20,589 nt of DNA from an uncultured Acetobacteraceae bacterium (GTDB taxonomy: Bacteria > Pseudomonadota > Alphaproteobacteria > Acetobacterales > Acetobacteraceae): the NCBI GenBank assembly GCA_937874445.1, contig CALNAL010000005.1:1-20589 (forward strand), written 5' to 3'. This document shows, piece after piece, positions 6,560 through 15,034 of the stretch. Positions within the stretch are counted from its first letter, which is position 1. The number at the start of each line of letters is the position of its first letter. A model generated the notes under the pieces. It saw only the letters and a program-made list of their open reading frames with translations, was not told where the DNA came from and did not search any database. The position numbers and the translations under genes are program-made.

Positions 6560-7416
6560 CACAAGGCCTCCGTCCCGCCCAGCGCGGGGTCGAGCCGGTC
6601 GCGCAGCGAGTCGCCCACCAGGTTGAAGCCCATCACCGTCAGCAGAATCGCCAGGCCCGGCAGCACGATCAGCCGCGGCGCTTCCCACACATAGGCGCGG
6701 GCGTCGCTGATCATGATGCCCCATTCCGGGGTGGGCGGCGCCACGCCGAGGCCGAGAAAGGAGAGCCCCGCCACGTGCAGCATCCAGTGGCCGAGATCGA
6801 GGGAGGCAAGCACCGCAATCTGTCCGGCGATGGCCGGCAGCACGTGGCGCCGGACGATCGCCAGTCGGCTTCCCCCGGCCACCCGTGCCGCGACGATGTA
6901 GTCGCGCTGGCGCAACTCCAGTGTCATGCCACGGATCAGCCGGGCGTACCAGGCCCAGTGCGACAGCACGATGGCGATCACCACGTTGGTCATGCCGGTG
7001 CCGAGCAGGCCGATCAGGAACAGGGCGAGCACCAGGGTGGGAATGGTCATGAAGGCGTCGCAGGTGCGCATCAACACCGCGTCCACCACGCCCCCGAGAA
7101 AACCGGCGGCACAACCGGCGGTGCCGCCGATCGCCAGCACCAGCACCAGGATCAGCCCGACCGCCCCGAGCGAGACGCGCGCCCCGGCCAGCAACCGGGC
7201 CAGCAGGTCGCGCCCCAGCGGGTCGGTGCCGAGCCAGTGGGCCGCCGAGGCCGGCTGCAACCGGGCCGCCGGGTCGATCGCGGCGGGATCAGCCGAAAGC
7301 AGCGCCGGTCCGACCAGGGTCGCCAGCACCAGCAGGACGATCATCGCGAGCCCCAGTCGCAACGTCCAGGGCCAGGCGCTGGTGGGTCCGGGCAGCGGCA
7401 TCGTGGTCGCGCTCAT
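6559..7416 (-). CDS. nikC: Nickel ABC transporter permease NikC
   Basis: Inner-membrane permease of the NikBC heterodimer. 285 residues (E. coli 277), with one N-terminal membrane helix (residues about 20-42, LGLAMIVLLVLATLVGPALL) followed by the periplasmic DPAARLQPAS-HWLGTDPLGRDLLARLL segment. That segment is typical of DppC/NikC-type permeases. The membrane core follows, and the ATPase-contact EAA loop reads DYIVAARVAGGSRLAIVRRHVLPAI. The C-terminus (GFNLVGDSLRDRLDPAL) is the family hallmark. It starts four bases inside the nikB stop (ATGA overlap). Confidence 0.93.
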   Translation of the reverse strand: MSATTMPLPGPTSAWPWTLRLGLAMIVLLVLATLVGPALLSADPAAIDPAARLQPASAAHWLGTDPLGRDLLARLLAGARVSLGAVGLILVLVLAIGGTAGCAAGFLGGVVDAVLMRTCDAFMTIPTLVLALFLIGLLGTGMTNVVIAIVLSHWAWYARLIRGMTLELRQRDYIVAARVAGGSRLAIVRRHVLPAIAGQIAVLASLDLGHWMLHVAGLSFLGLGVAPPTPEWGIMISDARAYVWEAPRLIVLPGLAILLTVMGFNLVGDSLRDRLDPALGGTEAL

Positions 7417-8354
7417 CGTCCGGCCAGCCCCAGACGCAGACGCGGGTCAAGCCAGGCATAGGCGATGTCCACCGCCAGGTTGCACAGCACGAACACCAGC
7501 GTCATCACCACCACGAAGCCCTGCAGCGCCGGGAAGTCGCGGTTGGAGATCGCCTGCAACGCGTAGCGTCCCACGCCGGGCCAGCCGAACACCACCTCGA
7601 CCACCATGGCCCCGCCGAGCAGTTCGCCCAGCGTCAGGCCGACGGCGGTAAGCGGCGGCAGCATGGCGTTAAGCAGCACGTGCCGGCCGATCACCGTGCG
7701 GCGCGGCAAGCCGCGGGCACGGGCGAACAACAGATGACGCGCGGAGAGATGGCCGAGCACGCTGGCCCGCACCAGCCGCAGCAGCACGCCGGCTGACATC
7801 GCCGCGGTGGCAATGGCCGGCAGCAGGAGGTGGCTCAAGCCGCCCCGCCCCATCGCCGGCAGCCAGCCCAGCCCCACGGCAAAAACCAGGATCAGCACGT
7901 AGCCTAGCCAGAAATTCGGCACGCAGACGCCGAGAAAGGCCACGGCGCGCGCGAGATGGTCGGGCCAGCGGTCGCGCGCCAGCGCCGCCGCCACGCCGAG
8001 CGGCAGGGCAAGCGCGAGGGTCAGCGCCAGCGCTGCCGCCGTCAGCTCCAGCGTGGCCGGCACAAAGATGGCGAGATCGTCCAGCACCGCACGATGCGTC
8101 ACCCAGGAGTGGCCGAAATCGAGCCGCACCGCGTCGCCGAGCCAGGCGAGGTACTGTACCGCCAGCGGCCGGTCGAGCCCGAGATCGGCGCGGGCCTGGG
8201 CCACCGCCGCGTCGGTGGGCGGGATCTGCGACAGCCGCAGATAGTCCATTGCCGGGTCGCCGCGCCCGAGATGGAGCATCACGAAGATCGCCAATGACAC
8301 CACCAGCAGCAGCGGCACCAGGCTCGCCAGACGCCGGGCAATGAAGCCGGTCAT
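7413..8354 (-). CDS. nikB: Nickel ABC transporter permease NikB
   Basis: Partner permease to NikC. 313 residues (E. coli NikB 314). It has the N-terminal helix MTGFIARRLASLVPLLLVVSLAIFVMLHL, the conserved RGDPA segment, and the EAA-type loop FARARGLPRRTVIGRHVLLNAMLP. The C-terminal FGWPGVGRYALQAISNRDFPALQG block is typical of DppB/NikB. The ATG at 8354 overlaps the nikA stop (ATGA). Longer in-frame extension upstream lies inside nikA and is not used. Confidence 0.93.
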   Translation of the reverse strand: MTGFIARRLASLVPLLLVVSLAIFVMLHLGRGDPAMDYLRLSQIPPTDAAVAQARADLGLDRPLAVQYLAWLGDAVRLDFGHSWVTHRAVLDDLAIFVPATLELTAAALALTLALALPLGVAAALARDRWPDHLARAVAFLGVCVPNFWLGYVLILVFAVGLGWLPAMGRGGLSHLLLPAIATAAMSAGVLLRLVRASVLGHLSARHLLFARARGLPRRTVIGRHVLLNAMLPPLTAVGLTLGELLGGAMVVEVVFGWPGVGRYALQAISNRDFPALQGFVVVMTLVFVLCNLAVDIAYAWLDPRLRLGLAGR

Positions 8355-9931
8355 GTCGCTGGCCGGAGTTGCTCGAAGGGCATCTCGCTCTGCGTCGCCC
8401 CGAAGGGCATGGGCGCGAAGCGGCGGCTCTGCACGCATTTGTTGGTGAGGTAGGAGATCGGCAGATAGACCGCCGATGAATGCAGGGCGCGCAGCAGCCA
8501 AGCATAGTCCTCGCGCCGCCGCGCTTCGTTGGTTTCCTCAACGACGGCGGTGATGCGACGATCGATCTCGGGCTTTTCCGCCAGGCCGCGCTGGGCCTGG
8601 TAGTCGGCATGCGAGGGCGCCCGCATCGAGGCGAGGAAGGCGTGCGGGTCGTAGGGCGGCCCCCAGGTGTCGCCGAAAATCATGCCGAATTCGCCCGATT
8701 TCTGCCGCGCATAGAAGCTGGCCGGCTCCTCGCCGACCAGCCGTACGGAGATGCCGACTTTCAGGAGCATGCCCTGGACGGTCTCGGCCACCGCCTTCTG
8801 CAGCGCCTCGGGACCGACGAAGGAGAGGTCGAAGACCAGGGACTTGCCCTCGCGCTGGCGCACGCCGCCGCCCGCGGGGAGCTTCCAGCCGGCCGCCTCC
8901 AGCAGGGCGGCGGCCCGCGCCGGGTCGTAGCGGACCGGGGCAAGCCCGACGTCGGCATAAGGCACGTTGAGGGCAAACAGCGTGTGCGCCACCGGTTCCG
9001 CGTCGCGCAGGATGGAGTGCACCATGGCCTCGGTATCCACCGCGTGCTGGACGGCCTGGCGCACGGCGAGGCTGTCGGTGGGGAAACGGGCGGAGTTGAG
9101 TTCCAGCAACCTTGTGCCGATCGGCGGCGAGGATCGGGCCAGCAGATGCGGATCAGCGCCGAGGCGGGCGATGGCCTCGGCATCGAGCAGGTCGGTGCCA
9201 TAGACGATGTCTATCTCGCCGCTTTGCAGGGCGAGCGCGCGGGTAGTGGCATCCGGCACCACCTTGACCACCAGCCGTTCCAGCACCGGCTTCGGGCCCC
9301 AATAGGTCTCGTTGCGCACGAAGATGTCGGACTCTCCCGGGATACTGCGCTCGAGCTTCCACGGGCCGGTGCCGATCGGGGCAGCGATGCCCTGCGCCGT
9401 ATTGCCCCCCGGTGGAATCGCGGCCGGAGAAAGGAAGCGCATCGGACGGGGCAGCGACAGCTCGGCCAGGGTCGGATAGTAGGGTGTGCGCAGATGCAGC
9501 CGGAAGGTGGCGGCATCCGGCGCATCGAATCCCGCGATCCGCTCGACCAGCGCGAGCCAGGCATGGCGGGCGCGATTGGCCATCACCGCCGCGAAATTGG
9601 CTGCCACCGCAGGGGCGTCGAAGGGACGACCGTCGGAGAAGCGCACGCCCTCGCGCAGATGGAAGGTGTAGTCGCGCCCGTCAGGGCTGATCTCCCAGGC
9701 GCGGGCAAGCCAGGGCACGATCCCGCCCCCCTCGGTGTAATGGACCAGGGGTTCGTAGACCATCGACTGGGCGAACATCTGGTTGGGCGAATAGAGGTGC
9801 GGATTGAGGGGGCCGACATTGAACGGCCAGGCGATCCGCGCCTCGGTCGGCGCCGTCGAAGCCGCACCGCTGCGCGACCAGACCGGCAGGCCGAGCGCAG
9901 ATCCCAGGATAAGCAATGACCGCCGATGCAT
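8351..9931 (-). CDS. nikA: Nickel-binding periplasmic protein NikA
   Basis: Solute-binding protein that hands nickel, usually held by small chelators such as histidine, to NikBC. 526 residues. The N-terminus MHRRSLLILGSALGLPVWSRSGAAS is a signal peptide with a twin-arginine pair, so export may be Tat- or Sec-dependent. It follows E. coli NikA closely (AWPFNVGPLNPHLYSPNQMFAQSMVYEPLV; PYDPHAFLASMRAPSHAD). With a constant offset of 25, the E. coli mature residues W100, R137, Y382, W398, Y402 and the nickel ligand H416 correspond to W125, R162, Y407, W423, Y427 and H441 here. That makes nickel much more likely than peptide as substrate. GGAGG (9936-9940 on the other strand) sits 4 nt before the ATG. 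It is the first gene of a five-gene operon. Confidence 0.95.
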   Translation of the reverse strand: MHRRSLLILGSALGLPVWSRSGAASTAPTEARIAWPFNVGPLNPHLYSPNQMFAQSMVYEPLVHYTEGGGIVPWLARAWEISPDGRDYTFHLREGVRFSDGRPFDAPAVAANFAAVMANRARHAWLALVERIAGFDAPDAATFRLHLRTPYYPTLAELSLPRPMRFLSPAAIPPGGNTAQGIAAPIGTGPWKLERSIPGESDIFVRNETYWGPKPVLERLVVKVVPDATTRALALQSGEIDIVYGTDLLDAEAIARLGADPHLLARSSPPIGTRLLELNSARFPTDSLAVRQAVQHAVDTEAMVHSILRDAEPVAHTLFALNVPYADVGLAPVRYDPARAAALLEAAGWKLPAGGGVRQREGKSLVFDLSFVGPEALQKAVAETVQGMLLKVGISVRLVGEEPASFYARQKSGEFGMIFGDTWGPPYDPHAFLASMRAPSHADYQAQRGLAEKPEIDRRITAVVEETNEARRREDYAWLLRALHSSAVYLPISYLTNKCVQSRRFAPMPFGATQSEMPFEQLRPAT

Positions 9932-9965
9932 GGGGCCTCCAATCCGGTCCGGGATAGTGAGCGTG

Positions 9966-9992
9966 GTATGACGTTTTCAAAAATCGTCATAT
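9966..9992. promoter_or_regulatory. NikR-like operator upstream of nikA
   Basis: GTATGACG (9966-9973) and CGTCATAT (9985-9992) flank an 11-nt spacer; seven bases per arm are exactly symmetrical. The E. coli NikR site in the nik promoter has the same arms, GTATGACG and CGTCATAC, with a 12-nt spacer. The spacer is thus one base shorter here (GTATGA-N15-TCATAT instead of N16). It lies 35-61 nt before the nikA ATG, where a repressor would block transcription. No nikR gene is in the window. Confidence 0.8.
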
Positions 9993-10014
9993 TCCTGCGC
10001 TTGACGTGCTGCAA
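9986..10014 (-). promoter_or_regulatory. Candidate nikA promoter
   Basis: On the minus strand TTGCAG (10014-10009) and TATGAC (9991-9986) are 17 nt apart, a plausible -35/-10 pair, though each hexamer is only a partial match. The -10 box is inside the right arm of the NikR-like operator, which fits nickel repression. The start of transcription would be near 9979, giving a leader of about 48 nt. Confidence 0.4.
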
Positions 10015-10263
10015 GATCCCGCATGGGCCGGGGTGCCGTTCCGCTCGCAGCCAGCCCACAACGAGCGCCCCGGTCGGACGCGCAGCCGACATGGTCGAGC
10101 CCCCCCTCCGCCTTCCTGGCGCAATCCTTGGTTTGGCCGCGGGCCGAACGGATCGAGCCAGTGGTGCCGTCAGACGCGGCCAGGGAGTTGCGCGACGCCC
10201 CTCGACATCCGCGACGTCAATCCCGACGAGATGAAGGTGCCAGCGACGGCCTGAATGGACCGG
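9993..10263. other. Intergenic stretch between nikA control region and phnX
   Basis: Between the nikA operator and the phnX stop I see no recognisable gene. A + strand open frame of 82 codons (10006-10254) has no family features and looks like chance coding in GC-rich DNA. No strong terminator for the phn operon is visible, so some read-through into nik is possible. Confidence 0.5.
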
Positions 10264-11073
10264 TCAGGGACGCTCGCCGCGTTCGAGGCGCCCATCGATT
10301 TCGGCGAGTATCGGCAGCAGGCTGGCCACGCTGTCGATCGTGTAGTGTGCGCCGGCGCGCCGCATCCGTGCGGTGGCATCGGCGCGGCGGGCGGCGCGTT
10401 CGGTGGCGCACAAGGCTTCCGCTTCGGTGCGCGGCAGGCCGAGCAGGTTGCCGCTCATGGTCACGCCCACCGTCCAGGCCCCGGCGTTGAGTCCCTCGCC
10501 GATGCCAACCTCGGTATCGTCGATCTTGACGGCGCGCCAGGCCGGATAGACCCCGAGATCAGCCAATACCTTCCAGGTCGGGAAGGGGCTTGGCCGCCCC
10601 TGGGGAACGTCGCCTGCACAGGCCATCGCCTCGCAGGTGAAGCCCTGCCCGGCGGCCAGGGGCAGCACCGGGGCTATGATCTCACGCGTGTAGCCGGTGG
10701 TCGTGCCGATGCGCAGCCCCTCCTCGTGCAGCGCGCGGGCGAGTTCGGCAGTGCCGGGAATCAGTTCGGCATGCTGGCCGGCGGAAACCACGTTCCTGGG
10801 CACGAACGCCTTGTACACGGCGTCGATGTCCGCTTCGTCGGGGGGGAGGCCATGGTGCCCTTCCCACTGGGCGGCGATACGCGGCATGGCAAGCAGCGCA
10901 GCGACGTGCGGGCGCTTGGCCAGGCCCATCGGGATGCGCGCCTCGGCAATGGTGATCTCGACACCGAATTCCGCGAAGGTCGAGACGAAGGCGCCCATCG
11001 GCGCGAGCGAGCCGTAGTCCACCACGGTTCCAGCCCAGTCGAATACGACGGCCCGGAGATGCCTGAAGGCCAT
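10264..11073 (-). CDS. phnX: Phosphonoacetaldehyde hydrolase (phosphonatase)
   Basis: HAD-superfamily enzyme that cleaves the C-P bond of phosphonoacetaldehyde, giving acetaldehyde and phosphate. 269 residues. The nucleophile motif DWAGT starts at D12, and the Schiff-base lysine is K53 in MGLAKRPH; both are at the same numbers as in the well-studied Bacillus cereus enzyme. TTTGYTREI is HAD motif II and KIDDTEVGIGEGLNAG is the acidic motif. AAGGAG lies 9 nt before the ATG. It is the last gene of the phnSTUV-X operon, 24 nt after phnV. This completes the AEP pathway fed by PhnW and, probably, PbfA. Confidence 0.96.
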   Translation of the reverse strand: MAFRHLRAVVFDWAGTVVDYGSLAPMGAFVSTFAEFGVEITIAEARIPMGLAKRPHVAALLAMPRIAAQWEGHHGLPPDEADIDAVYKAFVPRNVVSAGQHAELIPGTAELARALHEEGLRIGTTTGYTREIIAPVLPLAAGQGFTCEAMACAGDVPQGRPSPFPTWKVLADLGVYPAWRAVKIDDTEVGIGEGLNAGAWTVGVTMSGNLLGLPRTEAEALCATERAARRADATARMRRAGAHYTIDSVASLLPILAEIDGRLERGERP

Positions 11074-11097
11074 GACGGAAAACTCCTTGCGACAGCC

Positions 11098-11895
11098 TCA
11101 GCGTACCGCGGCGCGGCTGGCGAGGCGCGAAAGCGCGGTCAGCACGATCACCGTGGCGAGGCCGAGGAGAGTGGTCAGGGTGGCGGCGTCAAACACCGCG
11201 CCGCGGTCGGACAGGGCGAAGATGTGCACCGGCAGCGTCACCCAGCTTGGCGGATAGACCATGATGGTGGCACCGAGTTCGCCCATCGAGAGAGCAAAGC
11301 TCAACGAGAAGGCGGAGATGAGATAGGGCGCCAGCAGCGGCAGCGTGACGCGGCGCAAGCGATAGAAAGGCGAAGCGCCGAGGCTGGAGGCGACCTCTTC
11401 GCAAGCAAGGGGAACGCGTGTCAGGCCGGCGCGGACGTTGCCATAGGTGAAGGCGCTGATGAGCACGAAATGCGCCGCCAGCACGATCCACCGCGTGCCG
11501 TTGAGCAGAAAGGGCGGATGGCTGAAGGCCACCAGCAACCCGAGGCCGACCGAGACCGAGGGAACCGCGGAGGGCACGAAGAATAGCACGTCGAACAACC
11601 GGGCACGCTGGCGCGGAACCTCGCGCAGGGCGAGAGCCGCCCAGGTGCCGCTGATCAGCGCCACGGCCGAAGCGATGAAGCCGGTCGCGAGGCTGGTGGT
11701 GAGGCTCGCGAGGCTGTCTCCTTCAAGGGAGGCTGCGTAGTGAGCCAGGGTAAAACCCGACGGCAGCACGCCATTCCATTGACGGGCGAAGCTGGCGACC
11801 ACGATGACGCCCATCGGCAGGCCATAGATGACCAGCATCAGCGGCACCACCAGGGCCCAGACGAGCAGGCGGCCGGATCTAGACCAGACCAGCAC
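11098..11895 (-). CDS. phnV: 2-Aminoethylphosphonate ABC transporter permease PhnV
   Basis: Second inner-membrane permease of the AEP importer. I place the start at GTG 11895-11893 (VLVWSRSGRLLVWALVV...), preceded by a G-rich GGGGGCG; this gives 265 residues and a 17-nt overlap with phnU. The longer in-frame ATG at 11961 would bury 83 bases in phnU and adds no conserved sequence. About six membrane helices are seen, the first at LLVWALVVPLMLVIYGLPMG. The ATPase-contact loop reads EVASSLGASPFYRLRRVTLPLLAPYL. The start codon is the least certain point. Confidence 0.88.
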   Translation of the reverse strand: MLVWSRSGRLLVWALVVPLMLVIYGLPMGVIVVASFARQWNGVLPSGFTLAHYAASLEGDSLASLTTSLATGFIASAVALISGTWAALALREVPRQRARLFDVLFFVPSAVPSVSVGLGLLVAFSHPPFLLNGTRWIVLAAHFVLISAFTYGNVRAGLTRVPLACEEVASSLGASPFYRLRRVTLPLLAPYLISAFSLSFALSMGELGATIMVYPPSWVTLPVHIFALSDRGAVFDAATLTTLLGLATVIVLTALSRLASRAAVR

Positions 11896-12769
11896 GGGCG
11901 CCCCCGAAGCGGCCGAGCACACCGCGATAGACCGCATAGAGCGCAAGCGAGAGCGCCACATTGACCACCGCGATGACCGCCGCCGAGGTGTAGTCGAACT
12001 CCTGGATCGCCTTGCCGTAGATCAGCAGCGGCAGCGTGATGACATCCTTGGCTCCGATGAACAACACGATGCCGAATTCGTTGACCGTCAGCAGCAGGCA
12101 GAGACTGCCTCCGGCAAGCAGGGCCGGCAGGGCTGCGGGCAGGATGATGTGCCCCACGATGCGCCAGGGACGCGCACCGAGGCTGCTGGCAACCTCGATC
12201 TGCGCCGTTTCGATAGTGGAAAATGCTGCCAGCAGCGGGCGCATCACGAACGGCGTGTAGACGGTGATCTCCGCGAGAATCACGCCCCACTGGGAATAGA
12301 GAAAATCGACCGGCGGGAGCGCAAAGCCGAACTCCCGCATCAGCCCGGCGTTGAGCAGCCCGGCGGAGCCGTAGACGAAGGTGAAGGCGAGCGTGACCAG
12401 GAAGGTCGGCAGCGAAATGATGGCGTCGATCAGCCTGCCGGCAAACTTCACGCCGGCAAAGGGAACGAACGCAATCGCCATCGAGAGGGTGAAGCCGAGC
12501 ACCAGGCAGCCGAGCGTGGAAAGCGCGGCGATGACGACGGTGTGCTCCAGCCCGTCGAGAAACAGCACGGAGCCGAGCACTTCGCGGAAAGCGGCCAGGG
12601 AGGCAGGCGCGCCCTCCTCCCCGAAGGCGGCGCGCAGGATCAGCGCAAGAGGATAGAAAAACAGCACCGCCAGCACCAGCGAGGGGGCGATGAGCCACAG
12701 CCCGCGCGGTGGCTGCGCCGGGCGACGGGGCAGCGTGCAGAAGGCCGCGATGTCAGCGACGGTCGGCAT
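11879..12769 (-). CDS. phnU: 2-Aminoethylphosphonate ABC transporter permease PhnU
   Basis: First permease of the AEP importer, 296 residues. A short cytoplasmic N-terminus is followed by the helix GLWLIAPSLVLAVLFFYPLALIL and then the usual six-helix CysTW/PotB-like permease core. The EAA loop is EVASSLGARPWRIVGHIILPAALPALLAG, and FVYGSAGLLNAGL is a characteristic family segment. The ATG at 12769 lies 17 nt inside the end of phnT, so translation is coupled. PhnU and PhnV are separate genes, as in the Salmonella phnSTUV system, not the fused permease seen in some relatives. Confidence 0.9.
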   Translation of the reverse strand: MPTVADIAAFCTLPRRPAQPPRGLWLIAPSLVLAVLFFYPLALILRAAFGEEGAPASLAAFREVLGSVLFLDGLEHTVVIAALSTLGCLVLGFTLSMAIAFVPFAGVKFAGRLIDAIISLPTFLVTLAFTFVYGSAGLLNAGLMREFGFALPPVDFLYSQWGVILAEITVYTPFVMRPLLAAFSTIETAQIEVASSLGARPWRIVGHIILPAALPALLAGGSLCLLLTVNEFGIVLFIGAKDVITLPLLIYGKAIQEFDYTSAAVIAVVNVALSLALYAVYRGVLGRFGGARAGLV

Positions 12770-13907
12770 CTTCGGGCACCAGGCTGACGTCGGCCGGGTC
12801 GCAGAAGACCTCGATGCGGCTGCCGATCGTCGGCGGGCTGCCGCCCGGCGGGCAGGTCATGAGCAGGCGATCGTCGCCGATGCCCAGGGAGAGGTTGAGC
12901 ACTTCGCCCTGCCACTGGACGCTCTCCACCGCGGCGAGGAGACGATTGGCGGCGGGCGAGGCAGCGGCAAGGCGCAGGTGGTGCGGGCGGATGCAGAGCA
13001 GGGCACGACGCTCCGGCGGCAGCGAATGGGGGTTGCGCGCTTCCAGGCTCATGCCGGCGATGCTGACGCGGGCACGCCCGTAGGCGATCGGCAGGAACTT
13101 GGAAACCGCGAGAAGATTGGCGCGGCCGAGAAATTCCGCGGCGAAACGGGTAGGTGGCGACTGGTACAGCGGCCGGGTGCGGTCGAAAGCCTGCAACCGC
13201 CCGTCCCGCATGATGCCGATGTGGTCAGCCAGGGTGAGCGCCTCGGTCTGGTCGTGGGTGACATAGAGCACGGTCAGCTCTGGAAGATCGCGGTGGAGAC
13301 GGGCGATCTCGTCCACCATGGCGCGGCGGATCTGGGTGTCGAGCGCGGAAAGCGGTTCGTCGAGCAGCAGCACCTGGGGCTTGACGGCAATGGCACGGGC
13401 GATCGCCACACGCTGTTGCTGCCCGCCGGAAAGCTGGCGCGGGTAGCGCTGCGCGTAGGCCCTCATGCCGACCATGTCGAGGCAGGCCGGCACGCGCTCG
13501 GCGACGACGCGGCTTGCGATGTGGCGGGCCCGCAACCCGAAGGCGACGTTCTCGGCGACCGTCATGTGAGGGAACAGCGCGTAGTTCTGCACCACCATGC
13601 CGATGTTGCGTTCGTGGGGGGCGATGTCGGTGACGTCGCGCGCGCCGATGGAGATGCGCCCTGCCGAGGGGCGCACGAAACCGGCGACCGCGCGTAGCGC
13701 CGTGGTCTTGCCCGAGCCCGAGGGGCCGATCAGGGCGACGATCTCGCCCGGATTGACGGTGAGCGTGAGCCCTTCGAGAACGGTGGTCTCGCCATAGGTG
13801 ACGGAGATGCCCTCGAAGTGGATGCGGCTCGCGCCTGCCGCCGCGGCGAGACGGGAGCCTCCTGGGCTCCCATCCGCCACGCGCTCCAGGGTCTGGGCCT
13901 GGCTCAT
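12753..13907 (-). CDS. phnT: 2-Aminoethylphosphonate ABC transporter ATP-binding protein PhnT
   Basis: ATPase of the AEP importer, 384 residues. The nucleotide-binding domain covers about residues 29-260: Walker A GPSGSGKT (61-68), Q-loop Q107 (VVQNYALFPHMTVAENVAFGL), signature LSGGQQQR (from 149), Walker B LLLDEPLSALD (D173/E174) and switch VTHDQ. The C-terminal 110 residues form a TOBE-like (MalK-type) regulatory domain (CIRPHHLRL...WQGEVLNLSL...). The ATG at 13907 shares one base with the phnS stop (TGATG); GTG at 13910 is an alternative. The first 28 residues before the ATPase domain are poorly conserved in character. Confidence 0.93.
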   Translation of the reverse strand: MSQAQTLERVADGSPGGSRLAAAAGASRIHFEGISVTYGETTVLEGLTLTVNPGEIVALIGPSGSGKTTALRAVAGFVRPSAGRISIGARDVTDIAPHERNIGMVVQNYALFPHMTVAENVAFGLRARHIASRVVAERVPACLDMVGMRAYAQRYPRQLSGGQQQRVAIARAIAVKPQVLLLDEPLSALDTQIRRAMVDEIARLHRDLPELTVLYVTHDQTEALTLADHIGIMRDGRLQAFDRTRPLYQSPPTRFAAEFLGRANLLAVSKFLPIAYGRARVSIAGMSLEARNPHSLPPERRALLCIRPHHLRLAAASPAANRLLAAVESVQWQGEVLNLSLGIGDDRLLMTCPPGGSPPTIGSRIEVFCDPADVSLVPEDADRR

Positions 13908-14941
13908 CACTTCGCCGCAGTGGCCTGGTTGTAGGCGGCGACATCGCCCTTGAGGTCGGCCAGAACCTGGTTCCAGTCCGGCGACCAGATCTCGACCCCC
14001 TTCATCATGGCCTCGAGCTTGCCGAAGTTGGCGTCGGAGGGATGCACATCGGCACGCACAGGCAGGCCCTGGGCAACGGTGCTCACGCTTTCCTGCGCTT
14101 CCCTGGCGAGCAGGAAGTCGATCAGCTTCTTGCCGTTGCCGGCATCGGGGGCGCCGGCGACGAGGCCGATGTAGTAGGGCAGGGCAAAGGCCGTGCGCCG
14201 GCCGTCGGGACCGGCGGGGAAGAACACGGCGATGTTGGGATTGTCGGCCTGCTGGGCAAGGTTCATCTGCAGGTCGCCGTTGGCCACGTAGATCTCACCC
14301 TTGTTGACCAGGGCGGTGAGCTTGCCGGTCGAGGCAGAGGGGCCGAGGTTGTTGACCTGGAGCTTCTTGAGGTAGTCGAAGCCGGCTTCCTTGCTGCCAA
14401 AGGCGTGGAACACCTGAAGCATCAGCGCGGTGCCGTCGCCAGCCTGGCCGGGAGTGGAATATTGCAGCTTGTGCCTGAACTCCGGCGCGAGCAGGTCGGC
14501 GTACGACTTGGGGGCGGCCTTGAGAACCGCGGCGTTGTAGATGAAGTTGGGATAGTTGTTGATCAGCGCGACATAGAGCCCCTTGGGGTCCTTGTCACGA
14601 GCGGCGATCTGCTCGGCCCCGGCCGGCGTGTAGGGGGCGAGCAGGCCGTCGGCGGCGGCCTTCTGCATGAAGGGCGGCAGCGTCACCAGGACGTCGGCCT
14701 GGGTGTTGGACTTCTCCTTGGCGATGCGGTCCACCACGCCAGAGGAACCGGCCTCGACGTACTGCACCTTGATGCCGGTCGCCTTGGTGAAGGCAGCAAA
14801 CTCGTTGCCGTACCAGCTCGGGTTGCCGTCGTGCAAGCCGTCGGCGCTGTAGATGGTGACGACACCGCTGTCGGCACGCGCGGTGCCGGCCGCCAGCGTC
14901 GCCGCCAGAAGGGCCGCCCCCAGGGCAATCTTCGTATGCAT
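13907..14941 (-). CDS. phnS: 2-Aminoethylphosphonate-binding periplasmic protein PhnS
   Basis: Periplasmic receptor for AEP feeding PhnUV-T. 344 residues with a Sec signal peptide (MHTKIALGAALLAATLAAGTARA, cleavage likely after ARA). The mature part follows Salmonella PhnS very closely: VVTIYSADGLHDGNPSWY, TKATGIKVQYVEAGSSGVVDRIAKEK, QADVLVTLPPFMQKAA, LQYSTPGQAGDGTALMLQ and GPSASTGKLTALVNKGEIYVANGDLQMNLAQQ. I chose the ATG at 14941 because a GAGAGAG lies just before it; an ATG four codons earlier (14953) lacks a ribosome site. It is first in the phnSTUVX transcription unit, behind an AT-rich promoter island. Confidence 0.95.
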   Translation of the reverse strand: MHTKIALGAALLAATLAAGTARADSGVVTIYSADGLHDGNPSWYGNEFAAFTKATGIKVQYVEAGSSGVVDRIAKEKSNTQADVLVTLPPFMQKAAADGLLAPYTPAGAEQIAARDKDPKGLYVALINNYPNFIYNAAVLKAAPKSYADLLAPEFRHKLQYSTPGQAGDGTALMLQVFHAFGSKEAGFDYLKKLQVNNLGPSASTGKLTALVNKGEIYVANGDLQMNLAQQADNPNIAVFFPAGPDGRRTAFALPYYIGLVAGAPDAGNGKKLIDFLLAREAQESVSTVAQGLPVRADVHPSDANFGKLEAMMKGVEIWSPDWNQVLADLKGDVAAYNQATAAK

Positions 14942-15034
14942 GATCTCTCTCATCCAAAGGAGAAGCCAGGGGCGGCCGATCCGTCCCCGCGTGCCCGGAC
15001 CGGAGCAGGTTTCCCAACTGCAATCGGGCGCATG

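Noticed and set aside
4998..9931. Dipeptide or glutathione importer instead of nickel importer
   Set aside because: NikA ligand residues, NikD/NikE-specific motif variants (LSGGMLQR, DEAVS) and the NikR-like operator all point to nickel.
10006..10254. A small + strand gene between nikA and phnX
   Set aside because: The product is rich in Arg/Pro/Ser with no known motif, no good ribosome site and several competing frames in the same DNA.
12770..12785. GGGCACCA, resembling the tRNA-Phe 3' end, as a far attachment site
   Set aside because: Only eight bases match, and it lies within the 3' coding end of phnT; chance is sufficient.
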